Origin: CAUZIR01 sp034421295
Lineage (GTDB): Bacteria > Chloroflexota > Dehalococcoidia > Lucifugimonadales > UBA2962
Direction of reading: 5' to 3'
NCBI GenBank assembly: GCA_034421295.1
Contig: DAOUKM010000004.1
Location: forward strand, 62,001 to 126,000
DNA: 64,000 nt
The position numbers and the translations under genes were made by a program. The notes below the pieces were generated by a model, which had not been told where the DNA came from, ran no database searches, and worked only from the letters and a program-made list of their open reading frames with translations. The stretch's first letter is position 1; the number at the start of each line of letters is the position of its first letter. Below, piece by piece: positions 26,005 to 35,121 of the stretch.

Positions 26005-27258
26005 TTGCCCCAGTCCCACCGCCCGACATCGGCCATAAGGTCAAACCTCGCAAGCCTGGGCAGGTCCCGGTCCGGATTCCTCGCCTGGGTCACCGGGGGC
26101 CACATCGTAGTCCACTGGTACGTGGCGGTCTTCGCGCTCGCCCTTCCCTACCTGAAGGAAGAACTCGGCCTGACGCCCGTCGAGATAGGTGCAATCACCA
26201 CGGTCCAGATGGGAGTGGCCAGCGGCCTGCTGCTCGTATCGGGCTACGTCGCCGACACATTCCGGAGCCGCGGGCGTCTGATCCTGGTGCTCAGCATCGC
26301 CGTGTTCGGCCTCGGCTACCTCTTACTGGGTGCGATGGAGAGTTACGGATGGACTCTCGTGGCCGCAGGTCTCGTGGGTCTTGCGATCGCGCTCTGGCAT
26401 CCGAGTGCCATGGGGTCGCTTTCCATCAAGTTCCCCGACCGGAGGGGCATGGCACTGTCTGTGCACGGAGTGGGGGCCAGCGTCGGCGACTCGCTCGGAC
26501 CGCTTGCAATCGGCGCCGTCATCCTGGCCGTCGACTGGCGGATAGCCTTCCAGATCCACCTCGCGCCCGCCCTCCTCTTCGCCGCGGTACTCTGGGTGGG
26601 GCTGAAGACCTCACAGCAGGCCTCGGACGAATCCGGGAGTTCCGCCGGTCCCCGGTTCGCAGATTATGCCCGGGGCGTACGGGCCATGTTCACGAACGTT
26701 CAGTCGGTGGCCGTGCTATCGTCCACGGCTCTTGCGAACATGGCCCGTCTAGCTATTCTCGCCTTCCTCTCTGTGTACCTTGGTGAGACGCTGGGTTTTT
26801 CGTCCTTCAGGCTGGGCCTCTACCTTTCGCTGCTGTATGTGCTGGGCATAGTCTCCCAGCCCGTCATGGGCCTCGTCTCAGACCGGATCGGGCGCAAGGC
26901 CGTGCTCGTTCCCAGCTTTGGTCTGATGGCCCTGCTCTACCTCGCGATAGCCTACGCGGGCGGCGGGGTGCTGCTCGCCGTCGTAATCTGCGCGCTCGGG
27001 CTGTTCTTCTACGCGATCCTCAACATCACCCAGACGGCCATAATGGACGTTGCCGACGAGAGCGTGCAGGCCTCAACGATGGGAGTGATGGGGCTGACCA
27101 GCCAGCCGTTCGTGCTAGGTTCCCCGGTGCTGGCCGGCTACCTGGTCGAGCGCTTCGGCATCGAGACTGCCTTCATCTACGCGGCTGCGGCCGGGGCGCT
27201 GGCGACGATCATCATGGTGCCCGTGAGGTTCCGCTCGGTGAGAGGTCCCAATCCCTGA
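26005..27258 (+). CDS. MFS transporter (Fsr-like)
   Basis: A 417-residue major facilitator with about twelve helices. WHPSAMGSLSIKFPDRRG followed by MALSVHGVGASVGDSLGP is typical of the fosmidomycin-resistance-like MFS branch. GLVSDRIGRKAVLVP is the second-half A-motif. The substrate is unknown; efflux is likely. The start is TTG at 26005, the best available before the first helix, so a few residues are uncertain. Confidence 0.87.
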   Translation: MPQSHRPTSAIRSNLASLGRSRSGFLAWVTGGHIVVHWYVAVFALALPYLKEELGLTPVEIGAITTVQMGVASGLLLVSGYVADTFRSRGRLILVLSIAVFGLGYLLLGAMESYGWTLVAAGLVGLAIALWHPSAMGSLSIKFPDRRGMALSVHGVGASVGDSLGPLAIGAVILAVDWRIAFQIHLAPALLFAAVLWVGLKTSQQASDESGSSAGPRFADYARGVRAMFTNVQSVAVLSSTALANMARLAILAFLSVYLGETLGFSSFRLGLYLSLLYVLGIVSQPVMGLVSDRIGRKAVLVPSFGLMALLYLAIAYAGGGVLLAVVICALGLFFYAILNITQTAIMDVADESVQASTMGVMGLTSQPFVLGSPVLAGYLVERFGIETAFIYAAAAGALATIIMVPVRFRSVRGPNP

Positions 27259-27287
27259 ATCTCTCCGGGCCGGTGAGTGGATAGAGG

Positions 27288-27533
27288 CTAGCGTCGCCCT
27301 ACGCCCACCAGGCTCAGGAACGCCTTTAGCACCGCTCCGGTCATGGCCATGACGACGCAAAGGATCAGTGCCACCAGGCCGAGCACACCCAGGCCGCCGC
27401 CAGCCACAAAGCCCCCCTGGCTTCCACCGGCGACCGAGGCTGTGGCCGTTACGCATCCAACGCCGCAGGAAGCCACGCCCAGGATGAACAGGGCCAGCCC
27501 TCCCCAGAGCAGAAAGTTCGCCAGTCGGTGCAC
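27288..27533 (-). CDS. small two-helix membrane protein
   Basis: An 81-residue hydrophobic protein with two membrane segments (FLLWGGLALFILGVAS and GVLGLVALILCVVMAMTGAV) joined by a Gly-rich loop. The GTG at 27533 has AAGGGGG about 9 nt upstream. Not recognised as a named family. It faces the MFS gene convergently. Confidence 0.6.
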   Translation of the reverse strand: MHRLANFLLWGGLALFILGVASCGVGCVTATASVAGGSQGGFVAGGGLGVLGLVALILCVVMAMTGAVLKAFLSLVGVGRR

Positions 27534-27687
27534 GCGTCAACCCCCTTTGACAAAGGGTAGAGTCCCCAACGCCTCGGCAATAGACACTAGCAGGTTAACC
27601 TGAGACATTCCGGACGGGACCGGTCGTTTCGGCCGCGAGTGATCCGCTAGGGCACCTGAATATGGAGTCATCGTCTTAAGCAGGATT

Positions 27688-28242
27688 GTGAGGAACGTGA
27701 GCGCTGTATCCACACCCGGGCTCGCGCTGGCATTGGCGCTGGCGGCCGTCTTGGCCCTGTCAGCCGTCGCCTGCGGCGCCGGGACCGCCGTCGAGGTCGG
27801 TCCTGGGAGCTCCGATATCCCGGACCGCGAGAGCGTGTTCGCCACGGCCGAGGCCGACAGGAAGTCGGCGGCCGGAGATTGCAGGATAGGGCCGGGAGCC
27901 CAGTGCGAAGGAGCCGACTTCAAAGGGGCCGACCTCGCCGCAGAGCAGCTGGGCAACAATCTGCAGGAGGACGGAGTCGACCTATCGGGCGCCAATCTGC
28001 GATTCGCAAACATGAGAGGCGTCGATCTGTACCTGGCCGACCTGACGGGCGCCGATCTGACGGGCGCAGACCTCACAGGTGCCAACCTGAACAACGTAAA
28101 CCTCAAGGGGGCCGTCCTCAGCGATGCCGACTTGACCGACGCCAACCTGTCCTGGGCAAACCTGCGCGAGGCCGATGTGGAAGCGGCGATCCTGTGCAAC
28201 ACGCTGATGCCGGACGGGGGCACAAGAAACGACGACTGCTGA
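27688..28242 (+). CDS. pentapeptide-repeat lipoprotein 1
   Basis: A 184-residue lipoprotein with lipobox AVAC (C29). Residues ~70-165 are A(D/N)LxX pentapeptide repeats (GADFKGADLAAE, then TGADLTGADLTGANL), which would form a right-handed quadrilateral beta-helix. It opens with a DCRIGPGAQCEG segment bearing two Cys and ends ILCNTLMPDGGTRNDDC, the Cys-x-T-x-MP-(D/N)G cap also seen in the two paralogues downstream. Function unknown; a surface-exposed structural or binding role is plausible. Confidence 0.9.
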   Translation: MRNVSAVSTPGLALALALAAVLALSAVACGAGTAVEVGPGSSDIPDRESVFATAEADRKSAAGDCRIGPGAQCEGADFKGADLAAEQLGNNLQEDGVDLSGANLRFANMRGVDLYLADLTGADLTGADLTGANLNNVNLKGAVLSDADLTDANLSWANLREADVEAAILCNTLMPDGGTRNDDC

Positions 28243-28277
28243 CCGCGCTCAGGGGTCATGGCGATCCGGGAATTCAG

Positions 28278-28306
28278 TTGACGGGCATACGCGTCCATGA
28301 TAGAAA
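28278..28306 (+). promoter_or_regulatory. promoter of substrate-binding lipoprotein 1
   Basis: TTGACG (28278-28283), 17-nt spacer, TAGAAA (28301-28306), giving a leader of about 120 nt before the ATG at 28434. Confidence 0.55.
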
Positions 28307-28433
28307 TGCGCCACTCCAATAACGGCCGCTCTCGGGGGCCGTTGCCGGGAGTTTTGCCGGGCAGGCGCCGTGTCCATTCGGGACGTGGCAGATGTAACCG
28401 AAGCACGGTTCCCGAGGCCAATGGAGGGATCTC

Positions 28434-30182
28434 ATGAAACGAGCACTGTTTGTGCTGGTACCCCTGGCGATCGCGGCGCTCGTCGCAGCAGCCTGCGCAG
28501 GTGAAACCGAGGTCGTGGAGAGGATCGTCGAGGTGCCGGTGGTCGAGGAGGTGGTCAAGGAGGTTGAGGTCGAGAAGATCGTCGAGGTTGAGACCGAGAA
28601 GATCGTCGAGGTCGAAACCGAGAGGATCGTCGAGGTCGAAACCGAGAGGATCGTAATCGCGACTCCGACGACTCCCCCGGCCGGAGACCCCGTCTTCGGC
28701 GGCGAGCTGAGGACGGTGTCCCAGGCGAGCGTGGCCAGCCTGGACTCGGTCTGGACGGAGGCGTACGTGACCATCGCGGTCGCCTCGCACATATTCGAGA
28801 CGCCCCTGGGCTGGAACTCGCGAATCGAAGAGCAGCCGAGAATGGCCGCCAGCTGGGAGGTTAGCGACGACAAGCTGACCTATACCTTCCATCTACGCGA
28901 CGGCCTGACATTCCATAACGGCGACGCCGTCGAGGCCGGAGACATGGTGGCCTCGATCGGGCGCTGGCTCGGCGGCATCTCGGCCCAGGCCGGGCTGCTG
29001 AGGGAGTTCATCAACGAGGACAACCCCCTGTCGGTGGTCGACAGCGACACGTTCACGGTGAACCTGAGCGAGCCATACGGCCTGGTGACCACGGCCTTTT
29101 CCAAGGCCTGGAGCACTCCGGTCATCCTGCCGGAGGAATTCTCAGGCACCAAGGCCTCCTTTGAGACCTACGACACCACCGAGCTAATAGGTTCGGGCGC
29201 CTACAAGTTCGCCGACTGGCGGCAGGGCGACCGGATCGTCCTTGAAAAGTTCGCCGACTACGTCCCGGCCGACGGTCCTCCTGACCTGTATGTCGGCGGC
29301 ACGGTGGGCTACCTGGACAGGATCATCTGGCTTGAGGTCCCCGACGAGGAGACCAAGGTGGCGGGCCTTGAGACCGGTGAGTGGGACGTGGTCGACGGAG
29401 CCGGGTTCGACTTCTTCCAGAGGCTCAAGGACAACCCGGAAATCATAGTTCCCGTCTACAAGCCGGGGCACCGTTCCTTCTACGGCATGATCCCGTCGCA
29501 TCCGCCGTTCGACAACCTCAAGGCCAGGCAGGCGGCCCTGTTCGCCACGGACGTCGAAGAGGTCATGTTCGCGCTCGGCGACGACGAGCTCTGGGACCTG
29601 TGCCCGGCGATCTACTACTGCGGAACTCCGCTTGAAACCGACGCGGGCGGCGACGAGTGGTACGCGCAGTTCAATCCCGACAAGGCCAGGTCTCTGCTGG
29701 CCGAGTCTCCCTACGACGGCGAGACCTGGGTGCTGCTCAACCCGACCGACTACGCGACCATCACGCCGGTCGGCATCGTGGTAAAGCAGCAGCTTGAGAA
29801 CATCGGCTTTAACATCGACATGCCGGCCTACGACTGGGCGACGGTGGTAACCAACCTTGGCCAGCCGGACCAGTTCGCTGCCTGGACAAGCTGGGGAGCC
29901 CACTGGTGCTGCGGAGACCCGGTCTCCGACTCGACCGGTGCCGGAACCCAGCAGTTCTGGCCGAAGATCCCGTACGTGACAGACCTTCGGCTCGAGTGGG
30001 CCCAGGAGACCGATCCGGTAGAGAAGGCGGCGATCCTGGACGAGTTCCAGATAGCCCTGTTCGAGAACGTCTACTGGGTGTATCTCGGCCAGTTCTACAC
30101 GATCTTCCCGCACACGGCCGACTACAAGGGCTTTGAGGTGAAGGCCATGCCCTTCTACTCCAACGCCTGGCTGGAGCGTTAG
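28434..30182 (+). CDS. family-5 ABC substrate-binding lipoprotein on a Val/Glu-rich stalk (SBP1)
   Basis: A 582-residue peptide/nickel-type extracellular solute-binding protein. The lipobox is VAAAC with C21. Residues ~26-74 form a stalk of repeated (I/V)VEVE(T)E(K/R) units, then a Thr/Pro hinge (ATPTTPPAG). The binding domain follows: GGELRTVSQASVASLDSVW, LTYTFHLRDGLTFHNGDAVE, LIGSGAYKFADW and the C-terminal block. No permease or ATPase genes adjoin it, so it either shares a transporter encoded elsewhere or is a sensor. A strong terminator follows. It is paralogous to the SBP at 48362. Confidence 0.93.
   Translation: MKRALFVLVPLAIAALVAAACAGETEVVERIVEVPVVEEVVKEVEVEKIVEVETEKIVEVETERIVEVETERIVIATPTTPPAGDPVFGGELRTVSQASVASLDSVWTEAYVTIAVASHIFETPLGWNSRIEEQPRMAASWEVSDDKLTYTFHLRDGLTFHNGDAVEAGDMVASIGRWLGGISAQAGLLREFINEDNPLSVVDSDTFTVNLSEPYGLVTTAFSKAWSTPVILPEEFSGTKASFETYDTTELIGSGAYKFADWRQGDRIVLEKFADYVPADGPPDLYVGGTVGYLDRIIWLEVPDEETKVAGLETGEWDVVDGAGFDFFQRLKDNPEIIVPVYKPGHRSFYGMIPSHPPFDNLKARQAALFATDVEEVMFALGDDELWDLCPAIYYCGTPLETDAGGDEWYAQFNPDKARSLLAESPYDGETWVLLNPTDYATITPVGIVVKQQLENIGFNIDMPAYDWATVVTNLGQPDQFAAWTSWGAHWCCGDPVSDSTGAGTQQFWPKIPYVTDLRLEWAQETDPVEKAAILDEFQIALFENVYWVYLGQFYTIFPHTADYKGFEVKAMPFYSNAWLER
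28509..28658 (+). repeat. in-gene tandem repeat encoding the Val/Glu stalk of SBP1
   Basis: About 150 bases of imperfect 21-24-nt units (GAGGTCGA/GAAACCGAGA type) encoding residues ~26-74, all built on V-E-x-E-(K/R)-I-V. The DNA repeats are near-identical in the last three units, consistent with recent slippage. Confidence 0.85.
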
Positions 30183-30217
30183 GCGGGGCTTAGTACCTAG
30201 GCAAGACCTGACTTAGC

Positions 30218-30256
30218 GGGCCCGCCTCTCATTGCCGATGGGAGGCGGGCCCTTTT
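30218..30256 (+). terminator. rho-independent terminator of SBP1
   Basis: An 11-bp stem, GGGCCCGCCTC/GAGGCGGGCCC, with a 13-nt loop, followed by TTTT, 36 nt after the SBP1 stop. Confidence 0.92.
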
Positions 30257-30334
30257 ATATCAGGGGCACCGGGATCTGGACGGGCGCGATGACAACGCGG
30301 CCGCCGCAAACGATTCAGGACGGAGCGCAGGGGT

Positions 30335-31558
30335 ATGGCCACTAGATACGACCTTGTGATCAGGGGTGGCGAGGTCATCGATCCCGCCCAGGGACTGCAC
30401 GGCGTAATGGACGTCGCCTTCTCGGGGGGGCGGGTGGCCGCGCTGGAGCAGGCGATCCCTGCGGAGGAGACCCGCCTCTCGATCGATGCGGTCGGCAAGC
30501 TGGTCACCCCCGGCCTGATCGACATGCACGGACACTACTTCGAACACGTCGTCCCCTGGGCGATCGCCGCAGACGAGGCCTGCCTGCCCAACGGGGTCAC
30601 CACCACGGTGGACGCCGGCAGCTCCGGCTGGACCCACTTCGGGGCCTTCCGCGAGTTCATCCTCTCAAAGGAGAGAACCCGCCTGATGGCGCTGCTTAAC
30701 CTCTCGTCCCTGGGCATGCTCAACCCCCTGCGACCGGGCGGCTTCGGCCCGACGATCGGGATCAGCGGCGGACCCGGCTACCTCCTGCCCCACGAGACCG
30801 CGGGGGAGTTGATGGACCTTCGCTACGCCCAGGTGGAGGAGACTGTCCAGTGCATCAGGGACCATCCCAACGTGCTGCTGGGCGTGAAGATAAGGCTCGA
30901 CCACTCCATAAGCGGCACGGACAACGTGATTCCGGCCCTAGAGCGGGCAAGGAAGGTGGCCGACATCACCGACACCTTCATGATGGTGCACGTCGCCCGC
31001 GTCCCTGTGCCTATGGCCAAGGTCTTTGAGTACATGGAGCCCGGGGACGTAATCACGCACGTGTTCCACAGCGCCGAGAACAACATCCTGGATGCGGGGG
31101 GCAACGTCCTTCCGGAGGTCCTTGAGGCCAGGGACAAGGGCATCATCATGGACATCGGTGCCGCCAAGCCAAACATCGGCATAGACGTATCCCGCGCCGC
31201 GATCGCCCAGGGGTTCCTCCCCGACACCATCAGCAGCGACATTACAAAGCCGGTCAACGACGTCGGCTACATCTACAACCTCCCCGACGTAATGAGCATG
31301 TACCTGGGGCTGGGGATGAGCGTGGAGGAGACTATCGCGGCGGTCACGGTCAATCCCGCCCGGGCCATAGACCGCGAGTCCGAGCTGGGCAGCCTCAGGG
31401 TAGGGGCGGTGGGCGACGCCACCGTGCTCGAGATCGAGCAGGGTGAGTACTGCTACGATGACGGCGACGGCAAGGTGCTCGAGGCCGGCCGCCGGTTTCG
31501 CCCGGTGGCCACCATCAAGGATGGGACGGCCTGGACGCCGCCGGAGCACGAAACATGA
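30335..31558 (+). CDS. dihydroorotase-like amidohydrolase/deacetylase (EF_0837-like)
   Basis: A 407-residue metallo-amidohydrolase. The beta-sandwich start DLVIRGGEVIDPAQGL leads to TPGLIDMHGHYFEH (H-x-H metal pair). GVKIRLDHS provides the candidate bridging Lys, and DVITHVFHSAENNILD the further His. This block order is that of the amidohydrolase/deacetylase group around EF_0837 and AHA_3915, some members of which act on acetylated sugars or amino acids. Substrate unknown. Its stop overlaps the next lipoprotein start by ATGA. Confidence 0.9.
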   Translation: MATRYDLVIRGGEVIDPAQGLHGVMDVAFSGGRVAALEQAIPAEETRLSIDAVGKLVTPGLIDMHGHYFEHVVPWAIAADEACLPNGVTTTVDAGSSGWTHFGAFREFILSKERTRLMALLNLSSLGMLNPLRPGGFGPTIGISGGPGYLLPHETAGELMDLRYAQVEETVQCIRDHPNVLLGVKIRLDHSISGTDNVIPALERARKVADITDTFMMVHVARVPVPMAKVFEYMEPGDVITHVFHSAENNILDAGGNVLPEVLEARDKGIIMDIGAAKPNIGIDVSRAAIAQGFLPDTISSDITKPVNDVGYIYNLPDVMSMYLGLGMSVEETIAAVTVNPARAIDRESELGSLRVGAVGDATVLEIEQGEYCYDDGDGKVLEAGRRFRPVATIKDGTAWTPPEHET

Positions 31559-32163
31559 ACCGCACCATTCCGTCCCTGTACTCTGCGGCGATCGCAATCG
31601 CCCTGACCCTCGTGGCCGCGGCCGCGTGCGGGGGGACGCCGCAAACCGGAGTCGAGCCGACCGGCGAGCCTACCAGATCCGGAGGGGTATCCACGCCAAC
31701 GCCCCAGCCGACGCTGGCGGCGGAGAGGGCCCAGATATCCGGCGTGGAAGAACAGATCACAGACGCGCAGTACAACGGCGATGGCACCTTTACCGTGGGC
31801 GACTGCGTCCTGGGGCCCGAGTTGTCCTGTCCCAGTGCCGACCTCAGGGGCCTGCGCTTCCGCGAGGGCGGCCAACAGTGGAAGCAGTACGAGGGCGTGG
31901 AGTTTCCCGGCATAGACCTGTCAGGCGCGGACCTGACGGGCGCCGACCTGCACGAGGCCAACCTTGAGGGGGCGAATCTGGCGGGAGCCAACCTGACGGG
32001 GGTGGGGCTGGCGTCGGCGATCCTAACCGGCGCCGACCTTACCGGTGCCAATCTGACGGACGCCAACCTGACGTGGGCGTCGCTCAGGGACGCCAAGCTC
32101 GACGGGACGATCTTCTGCCGGACGGTCATGCCGGACAGCCAGGAAAACAACGAGGGCTGTTAG
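31555..32163 (+). CDS. pentapeptide-repeat lipoprotein 2
   Basis: A 202-residue lipoprotein with lipobox AAAAC (C25), a Thr/Pro-rich linker, then repeats such as IDLSGADLTGADLHEANLEG. It ends IFCRTVMPDSQENNEGC, the same cap as its paralogues. It begins 4 nt inside the upstream amidohydrolase gene (ATGA), so the two are translated as a unit. This links at least this paralogue physically to a hydrolase. Function unknown. Confidence 0.9.
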   Translation: MNRTIPSLYSAAIAIALTLVAAAACGGTPQTGVEPTGEPTRSGGVSTPTPQPTLAAERAQISGVEEQITDAQYNGDGTFTVGDCVLGPELSCPSADLRGLRFREGGQQWKQYEGVEFPGIDLSGADLTGADLHEANLEGANLAGANLTGVGLASAILTGADLTGANLTDANLTWASLRDAKLDGTIFCRTVMPDSQENNEGC

Positions 32164-32302
32164 CCGCCCCGTGCGTGAGCAACACCCGCACCGGACTGTG
32201 TATAATCTGCGCAACAAGCGGCCGTCCACCTGATCACGGTCGCCGCGGCAGTCTATTGACGCGCTAATAAGTCACCGACCCACGGGTACTGGAGGTGCAC
32301 CG

Positions 32303-32923
32303 GTGAGAAGACTAGTTAACGGTCACGCTCGATTGGGTGCACTGCTGATATTCGTCCTTCTCGCCGCTGTGGCTGCCGCCTCGGTGGCTGCGTGTTCGGG
32401 AGACGAGGCCGCCTCACAGCCCGACGCCCAACCGGCCGAGGCAACCGCACCCGCTCCAGAGCCCACGGCCACCGAGGTGAGCGATGCGCGCCGCGCAGAG
32501 GAGGAGGCCGAGAGCGCCACCGCCAAGGTGACGGCGGAGGCGATGCGCAAGTCCGAGGCCGGCGAGTGCGAGATCGGGCCTGGCACCGACTGCGAGGGGG
32601 CGGACCTAAGCGGAGCGGACCTGGCTCCAGGCAGCGAGGGCTGGAAGCAGTTCACCGGTGCCGACTTCACTGACGCCAACCTCAAGAACGTCAACTTTAC
32701 CGGCGCCAACCTCAGCGAGGGCATATTCGAGGGGGCGGACCTTACGGGAGCGGACTTCACCGACGCCAGGCTCCACTCCGCCACGCTCAAGGGCGCCATC
32801 ATCGAGGGAACCAACTTCACCGGCGCCAACCTCACCTTCGCCAGTCTCAGAAGGACCGAGGGAGACGCCATCTACTGCAACACAATAATGCCAAACGGTG
32901 ACACCAACGACGAGGACTGCTAA
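32303..32923 (+). CDS. pentapeptide-repeat lipoprotein 3
   Basis: A 206-residue lipoprotein from the GTG at 32303 (GGAGG upstream), with lipobox SVAAC (C31). A Glu/Ala-rich helical stalk covers residues ~45-90, followed by pentapeptide repeats (FTGADFTDANLKNVNFTGAN) and the terminal cap IYCNTIMPNGDTNDEDC. Repeats favour F at the central position in several coils, unlike paralogues 1 and 2. TATAAT occurs at 32201-32206 upstream, without a clear -35. Confidence 0.9.
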   Translation: MRRLVNGHARLGALLIFVLLAAVAAASVAACSGDEAASQPDAQPAEATAPAPEPTATEVSDARRAEEEAESATAKVTAEAMRKSEAGECEIGPGTDCEGADLSGADLAPGSEGWKQFTGADFTDANLKNVNFTGANLSEGIFEGADLTGADFTDARLHSATLKGAIIEGTNFTGANLTFASLRRTEGDAIYCNTIMPNGDTNDEDC

Positions 32924-32988
32924 CGGCCCGGCGTCGCCCGGAACCGCCAATCGCGGACCGGGCCAAGGCGGGTAGAAGGAGGAAGAAA

Positions 32989-34230
32989 ATGAAGGTCTCC
33001 ATGTTCCACCTCATGCCACACCGGGAGCTTCCCGACGACTTTGAGAAGCGCTATCACTCCGTGTGGATCGACCCGCCGTGGGCAGAGCTGGCCGACGCCG
33101 AACGCGTGGGCCAGTACTACAACTGGACGCTCGACGAACTGGAGTACGCCGCCGAGATGGGCATGGACGGCGTGTGCATAAACGAGCACCACCAGAACGC
33201 CTACGGGTTCATGCCGTCGCCCAACCTGATGGCCTCGGCGCTGGCCAGGCGGACGAAGGACGCAGCGATAGTGGTGATGGGCGCCACGCTGCCGGCCTCC
33301 AATCCGCCCCAGCGCATAGCCGAGGAGTACGGGATGATCGACGTGATCAGCGGCGGAAGGCTGGTGGCCGGCATGCCGCTGGGGAGCTCGATGGACATCA
33401 ACTACTGCTACGGCATCCCGCCGCTCGAACAGCGAGAGCGCTACCGGGAGGCGCACGACCTGATCGTCCAGGCCTGGACGCGCGATGACGTGTTCAGCTT
33501 CAACGGCAAGTACACCCAGCTCAGGTACGTCAACACCTGGCCCAAGCCCGTCCAGAAGCCGCATCCCCCCGTCTGGGTGCCCGGTACGGGGAGCAAATCC
33601 ACCTGGGACTTTACCGCCGAGAACGACTACTGCTACTGCTTTTTGAGCTACTTCGGCAACCTGTTCGCCAAAAAGAACGTGGACCGCTTCTGGGAGAGGG
33701 CCGCCGAACTGGGCAAGGACGATAACCCCTACCGGCTCGGCTTCCTGCAGCTTGTGGTCGTTGGGGAGACGGACGCAAGGGCCGAAGAGGATTACTTTGA
33801 GCACATAAAGTACTTCTACGATAAGTGCCTGCACGTCGCTCCCTATTTCTTCGTTGCTCCTGGTCACGTGGATCACGCCAGCCTGGTCAAGGCTACCCGC
33901 ATGGGCGGGTACGCAAAGTCCGATCTGATGGAGCAGCGCGCCGACTGGAAGTTCAAGGACTACGTCGATCACCAGTTCGTGATCGGCGGCGGTCCGGACA
34001 CCGTCGCACAGCAGCTCGAGGCGGCCGTCCGCAACCTGCGTGTCGGCAACCTGATGGTGCTGCTGCACATAGGGTCGATGCCGCACGAGCTGACCAAGAA
34101 GAACATCGCACTGTTCACGGAGGAGGTCATGCCCAAGATACGTCCCATCTGGGACGATGAGGGCTACGAGAATCACTGGTGGCCCACGGGCGCCCGCCAG
34201 GCGAGCGCAGAGCCCGCGCTGGCAAGATGA
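32989..34230 (+). CDS. LLM-class flavin-dependent oxidoreductase
   Basis: A 413-residue bacterial-luciferase-like (beta/alpha)8 monooxygenase. GMDGVCINEHHQNAYGFMPS is the diagnostic N-terminal block, then VVMGATLPASNPPQRIAEEY and ISGGRLVAGMPLGSSMD. It uses FMN or F420 and oxidises small organic substrates; SAR202-type genomes carry large families of these (recalled). AGAAGGAGG precedes the ATG. Its stop overlaps the next hydrolase start by ATGA. Confidence 0.93.
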   Translation: MKVSMFHLMPHRELPDDFEKRYHSVWIDPPWAELADAERVGQYYNWTLDELEYAAEMGMDGVCINEHHQNAYGFMPSPNLMASALARRTKDAAIVVMGATLPASNPPQRIAEEYGMIDVISGGRLVAGMPLGSSMDINYCYGIPPLEQRERYREAHDLIVQAWTRDDVFSFNGKYTQLRYVNTWPKPVQKPHPPVWVPGTGSKSTWDFTAENDYCYCFLSYFGNLFAKKNVDRFWERAAELGKDDNPYRLGFLQLVVVGETDARAEEDYFEHIKYFYDKCLHVAPYFFVAPGHVDHASLVKATRMGGYAKSDLMEQRADWKFKDYVDHQFVIGGGPDTVAQQLEAAVRNLRVGNLMVLLHIGSMPHELTKKNIALFTEEVMPKIRPIWDDEGYENHWWPTGARQASAEPALAR

Positions 34231-35027
34231 CCGTTGGCGCGCCCGAAAAAAGGGCGCTTCGCACCATGAACGGGCGCGTCGAATCGTTCGTCGCGACCGC
34301 GGGGAAGGGACCGCCCCTCGTCTACCTGCATGGCGCGGGAGGTCCGGCCTGGGATGGATTCCTGGACGACCTGTCCGAGCGGTTCACCGTCTACGCCCCG
34401 TCCCTGCCCGGCACCGAGGGCGACCCCGACGCAGTGAGGGAGATCCGGGGCCTCTGGGAGCTGGTCCTGCACTACTACGAGGTCTTTGACCAGCTGGGCC
34501 TTTCGTCACCCGCGGTCGTCGGGCACTCGTTCGGGGGCATGGTCGCCGCCGAGGTCGCCGCCACCAACCCGGGCCGGGTGAGCAAGCTCGTGCTGATCAG
34601 CTCCATAGGTCTCTGGAGGCAGAGCGAACCCGTTAAGGATTGGATGGGGATGGGCGAAGAGGAGCTGGCCGGGCTCGTCTTCCACGATCCGGAGGGACCG
34701 ATCGCCGCCGAGCTTACGGCCATGCCCGAAGAGGAGATCGCAAAACAGGACGAGCAGATAAGGCGCTCATGGGCCCTGGCGTGCTCGGGAGCCTTCGTCT
34801 GGCCCATCCCTGACAAGGGCCTTTCCCGGCGCATCCACCGGATCTCAGCCCCCACCCTGATCGTCTGGGGCGACGGAGACGGCCTCGTGCCGCCGGTATA
34901 CGCGGGCGACTTCGCCGCGATGATAGGCGGCTCTAGGGTCCTGACCGTCGATCGAGCCGCGCACGTTCCCCAGCTGGAGCGCAGGGACGTAGTCTCCCCG
35001 GCCGTGGTGGAGTTTCTCTCGGGCTGA
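34227..35027 (+). CDS. alpha/beta-fold hydrolase
   Basis: About 266 residues. It has the oxyanion region VYLHGAGGPAWDG, the nucleophile elbow VVGHSFGGMVA (S101), the acid in WGDGDGLVPP and the His in DRAAHVPQLERR, so the triad is complete. The ATG at 34227 overlaps the oxygenase stop (ATGA); an internal ATG at 34266 is a possible alternative. Coupling suggests it hydrolyses an ester or lactone formed by the flavin oxidoreductase, an inference. Confidence 0.9.
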   Translation: MTVGAPEKRALRTMNGRVESFVATAGKGPPLVYLHGAGGPAWDGFLDDLSERFTVYAPSLPGTEGDPDAVREIRGLWELVLHYYEVFDQLGLSSPAVVGHSFGGMVAAEVAATNPGRVSKLVLISSIGLWRQSEPVKDWMGMGEEELAGLVFHDPEGPIAAELTAMPEEEIAKQDEQIRRSWALACSGAFVWPIPDKGLSRRIHRISAPTLIVWGDGDGLVPPVYAGDFAAMIGGSRVLTVDRAAHVPQLERRDVVSPAVVEFLSG

Positions 35028-35121
35028 GCGCCCCGGCTTCCCCCAGGCATCCCTGACCCGGCGGCCGACGCCAGGTGGCCGCGGCTTGACGCCGCGCGGG
35101 CCAAGGGCGCACGCTATCTGT

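Noticed and set aside
28509..28658. Repeat array as a CRISPR or VNTR locus
   Set aside because: Repeats are in frame inside a lipoprotein gene and have no spacer-repeat alternation.
27537..28892. A 451-codon minus-strand frame across the first pentapeptide gene and SBP1
   Set aside because: Its Ser/Arg/Pro-rich repeats are the reverse reading of the pentapeptide and stalk repeats; not a protein of its own.
32920..34176. Long minus-strand frame opposite the luciferase-like oxidoreductase
   Set aside because: Shadow of the conserved + strand gene, no RBS and no domain.
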